Assembly (NCBI GenBank): GCA_934162265.1
Contig: CAKPHZ010000029.1
Coordinates: 1 to 14,900 of the forward strand
DNA: 14,900 bases
Origin: an uncultured Bacilli bacterium
GTDB lineage: Bacteria > Bacillota_I > Bacilli_A > RF39 > UBA660
Reading direction: 5' to 3'
Shown: positions 13,605-14,900 of the stretch, one piece after another
Position numbering within the stretch: position 1 is the first letter of the stretch
Layout of the letters: every line of letters begins with the position of its first letter
The notes under the pieces: generated by a model
What the model was told of the DNA's origin: nothing
The model's input: the letters and a program-made list of their open reading frames with translations, nothing else
The model's database searches: none
Program-made: the position numbers and the translations under genes

Positions 13605-14819
13605 ATGGAAAAAGCAGAAAAGAAAGTAATCATCGATCCTTATCGAGGAGGAGAGGACATTGGAAGTAGTATTCATGGAATCATTGAAAAAAACTATAAC
13701 CTAGATTTAAGTAAGTATATTGCAAACAGACTAAAAGAATTAAATATTCCTGTTTCTTTAACAAGAGACAAAGATGACACTCTTTCAATTGATGATCGGG
13801 TAAAAAAAATTCAATCCACTTACGGAAAAGGAAATGATGTTATTGTGATTTCTAACGCCTTAACGACAGGGGGAAAAAATGCTGAAATTATCTATGCCTT
13901 AAGAAATAGCAACACTCTTGCTAAATTAGTTCAAGAAAATCTTGAAAAAATTGGTTTAAAAGTAGAAAAATACTATCAAAGAAGATTACCAAGTGATACA
14001 GCCAAAGATTATAATCAGTTAATTAGAGATACTGCAAATAATGAAAGTATAATTATTTATTACGGAAATATTGATAATGAAAAAGAAGCCACTTATTTAA
14101 AAAATAATCTAGAAAATATAGGAGAAGCAATTGTTATTTCCTTAGCAAATTACTTAAAAGTACCTTACATTCCAATTAATGATAAAGATTATTATATTGT
14201 CAAAAAAGGAGATAGCCTATATAGTATTGCTAATAAATACAACACCAGCGTAAATGATTTAAAAACATTAAATAATCTTTCTACCAATAATCTAAGTATT
14301 GGGCAAGTCCTAAAACTACCAAACAATAATCAAACAGCAGATACCGCGAAAAATATTTCCTATACAGTAAAGAAGGGAGATAGTTTATATAGCATTGCTA
14401 ATAAATATAATACTACGGTCTCCATACTCAAAAGCAATAACAATCTAAAAAGTGAAACTCTACAAATTGGGCAAATCTTAAAAATACCTGCTAACGAAAC
14501 AGAAGAAACTAATCAGATTACTTACCAAGTAAAAAAAGGAGATAGTCTGTATAGTATTGCTAAAAAATATAATACTACAGCAGAAGAAATCAAAAAATTA
14601 AACAATCTAAGTTCTAACTTACTTCAAATAGGACAGATTCTAAAAATAAATAGTAATTCTTCCAATAACACAATAAATTATAAAGTAGTAAGTGGAGATA
14701 GCTTATACAGTATTGCCAAAAAATATAATACTACAGTAGATAAAATTAAAAATTTAAACAATTTAAACACAAATCTATTACAAATTGGTCAAACCTTAAA
14801 AATTCCTACAAATTCATAA
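13605..14819 (+). CDS. Pseudo-amidase_3 domain protein with four LysM repeats, likely spore coat/cortex-interface protein
   Basis: Residues about 5-190 follow the N-acetylmuramoyl-L-alanine amidase (Amidase_3) pattern: KVIIDPYRGGEDIG, NLDLSKYIANRL, PVSLTRDKDDTLSIDDRV and NAEIIYALRNS. The active site is not kept. The first zinc His (DPGHGG) is Arg14, the second (SIHANA) aligns with Ile82, and the catalytic Glu (LVELGF) is Tyr152; only Glu28 remains. Four near-identical LysM domains follow, beginning at about residues 196, 253, 307 and 359, each with KKGDSLYSIAxKYNT or a variant, for binding glycan chains. There is no signal peptide, as in SafA and SpoVID, which act on the forespore from the mother-cell cytoplasm. 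I infer a SafA-like structural role at the cortex-coat border. AGGTGAT is the ribosome site. An active amidase seems unlikely. Confidence 0.82.
   Translation: MEKAEKKVIIDPYRGGEDIGSSIHGIIEKNYNLDLSKYIANRLKELNIPVSLTRDKDDTLSIDDRVKKIQSTYGKGNDVIVISNALTTGGKNAEIIYALRNSNTLAKLVQENLEKIGLKVEKYYQRRLPSDTAKDYNQLIRDTANNESIIIYYGNIDNEKEATYLKNNLENIGEAIVISLANYLKVPYIPINDKDYYIVKKGDSLYSIANKYNTSVNDLKTLNNLSTNNLSIGQVLKLPNNNQTADTAKNISYTVKKGDSLYSIANKYNTTVSILKSNNNLKSETLQIGQILKIPANETEETNQITYQVKKGDSLYSIAKKYNTTAEEIKKLNNLSSNLLQIGQILKINSNSSNNTINYKVVSGDSLYSIAKKYNTTVDKIKNLNNLNTNLLQIGQTLKIPTNS
14190..14816 (+). repeat. Four tandem LysM-coding repeats
   Basis: Four imperfect DNA repeats start near 14190, 14361, 14523 and 14679, with spacing falling from about 171 to 162 to 156 bases as the linkers shorten. 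Each contains GGAGATAG followed by TATATAGTATTGC or a close variant, and then AAATATAATACTAC or similar. DNA as well as protein similarity points to recent duplication or gene conversion, so copy number may vary between strains. Confidence 0.85.
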
Positions 14820-14877
14820 AGTGTTTTTTATTTATAAGGAAACTACGATTTTTGTGTATAACTGGTAGTTAATCGAA

Positions 14878-14900
14878 TGGGTGCAATTATTTTGCACCCA
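14878..14900 (+). terminator. Perfect hairpin after the LysM protein gene, probable terminator
   Basis: TGGGTGCAA (14878-14886) pairs perfectly with TTGCACCCA (14892-14900) around TTATT, GC-rich for this genome. The window ends at the last stem base, so the T run that would confirm a terminator cannot be seen. The 58 bases between the stop and the hairpin hold a weak AACTAC/GTAGTT repeat and nothing else I can support. Confidence 0.5.

Noticed and set aside
1..14900. TGA read as tryptophan, as in mycoplasmas
   Set aside because: SpoVAD and other genes end properly at TGA, and tryptophans are encoded by TGG.
1..14900. CRISPR arrays, tRNA or rRNA genes, insertion sequences, prophage
   Set aside because: No direct-repeat spacer arrays, cloverleaf or rRNA-like segments, transposase or integrase genes were seen.

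Overview
The window (about 28% G+C, standard genetic code with TGA used as a stop) looks like the chromosome of an uncultured, endospore-forming, low-GC Firmicute, most likely a gut member of the Bacilli/Erysipelotrichia/RF39 (Mycoplasmatota-like) group. The reasons are the very AT-rich coding, the endospore gene set, and lysine- and asparagine-rich single-TM proteins of a type seen in those genomes. The lineage call is inference.

Layout. 1-174: the 3' end of mutL, apparently frameshifted, ending in a terminator that overlaps the next promoter. 230-2060: an unknown one-TM protein followed by holA (DNA polymerase III delta). 2061-3306: a holA terminator, a promoter region with sigma-H-like and Spo0A-box-like sequences, then spoIIAA and sigF with no spoIIAB between them. 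3392-3646: a small XRE regulator with its own terminator and a nearby palindrome. 3710-5494: the reduced spoVA set spoVAC-spoVAD-spoVAE behind a sigma-G-like promoter. 5501-6247 (minus): a ZIP metal transporter, divergent from a radical SAM protein (6421-7479); the two promoters share an AT-rich palindromic element. 7571-8680 (minus): a membrane-anchored surface protein. 8811-14819: a second spore block with a UvrD/helicase-IV-like protein without a Walker A motif, spoVID, a ysxE-type kinase-fold protein, the UV damage endonuclease uvsE behind a sigma-G-like promoter, and an amidase-fold protein with four LysM repeats.

How the genes fit together. In Bacillus subtilis spoIIA lies directly upstream of spoVA, and spoVID is followed by ysxE, so both blocks keep ancestral synteny in reduced form. 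Sigma-F would start the forespore programme. SpoVAC/D/E would form the dipicolinate channel. SpoVID, the YsxE-like protein and the LysM protein would build the coat from the mother-cell side. UvsE would repair UV damage in spore DNA.

The most unusual theme is loss of catalytic residues. SpoIIAA lacks the phospho-serine loop and its kinase SpoIIAB is absent from the operon. The helicase-like protein has no Walker A or arginine finger. The YsxE-like protein lacks the catalytic Asp. The LysM protein keeps an amidase-3-like fold but lacks most of the zinc and catalytic residues. This suggests a stripped-down sporulation pathway in which old enzymes serve as binding or structural parts.
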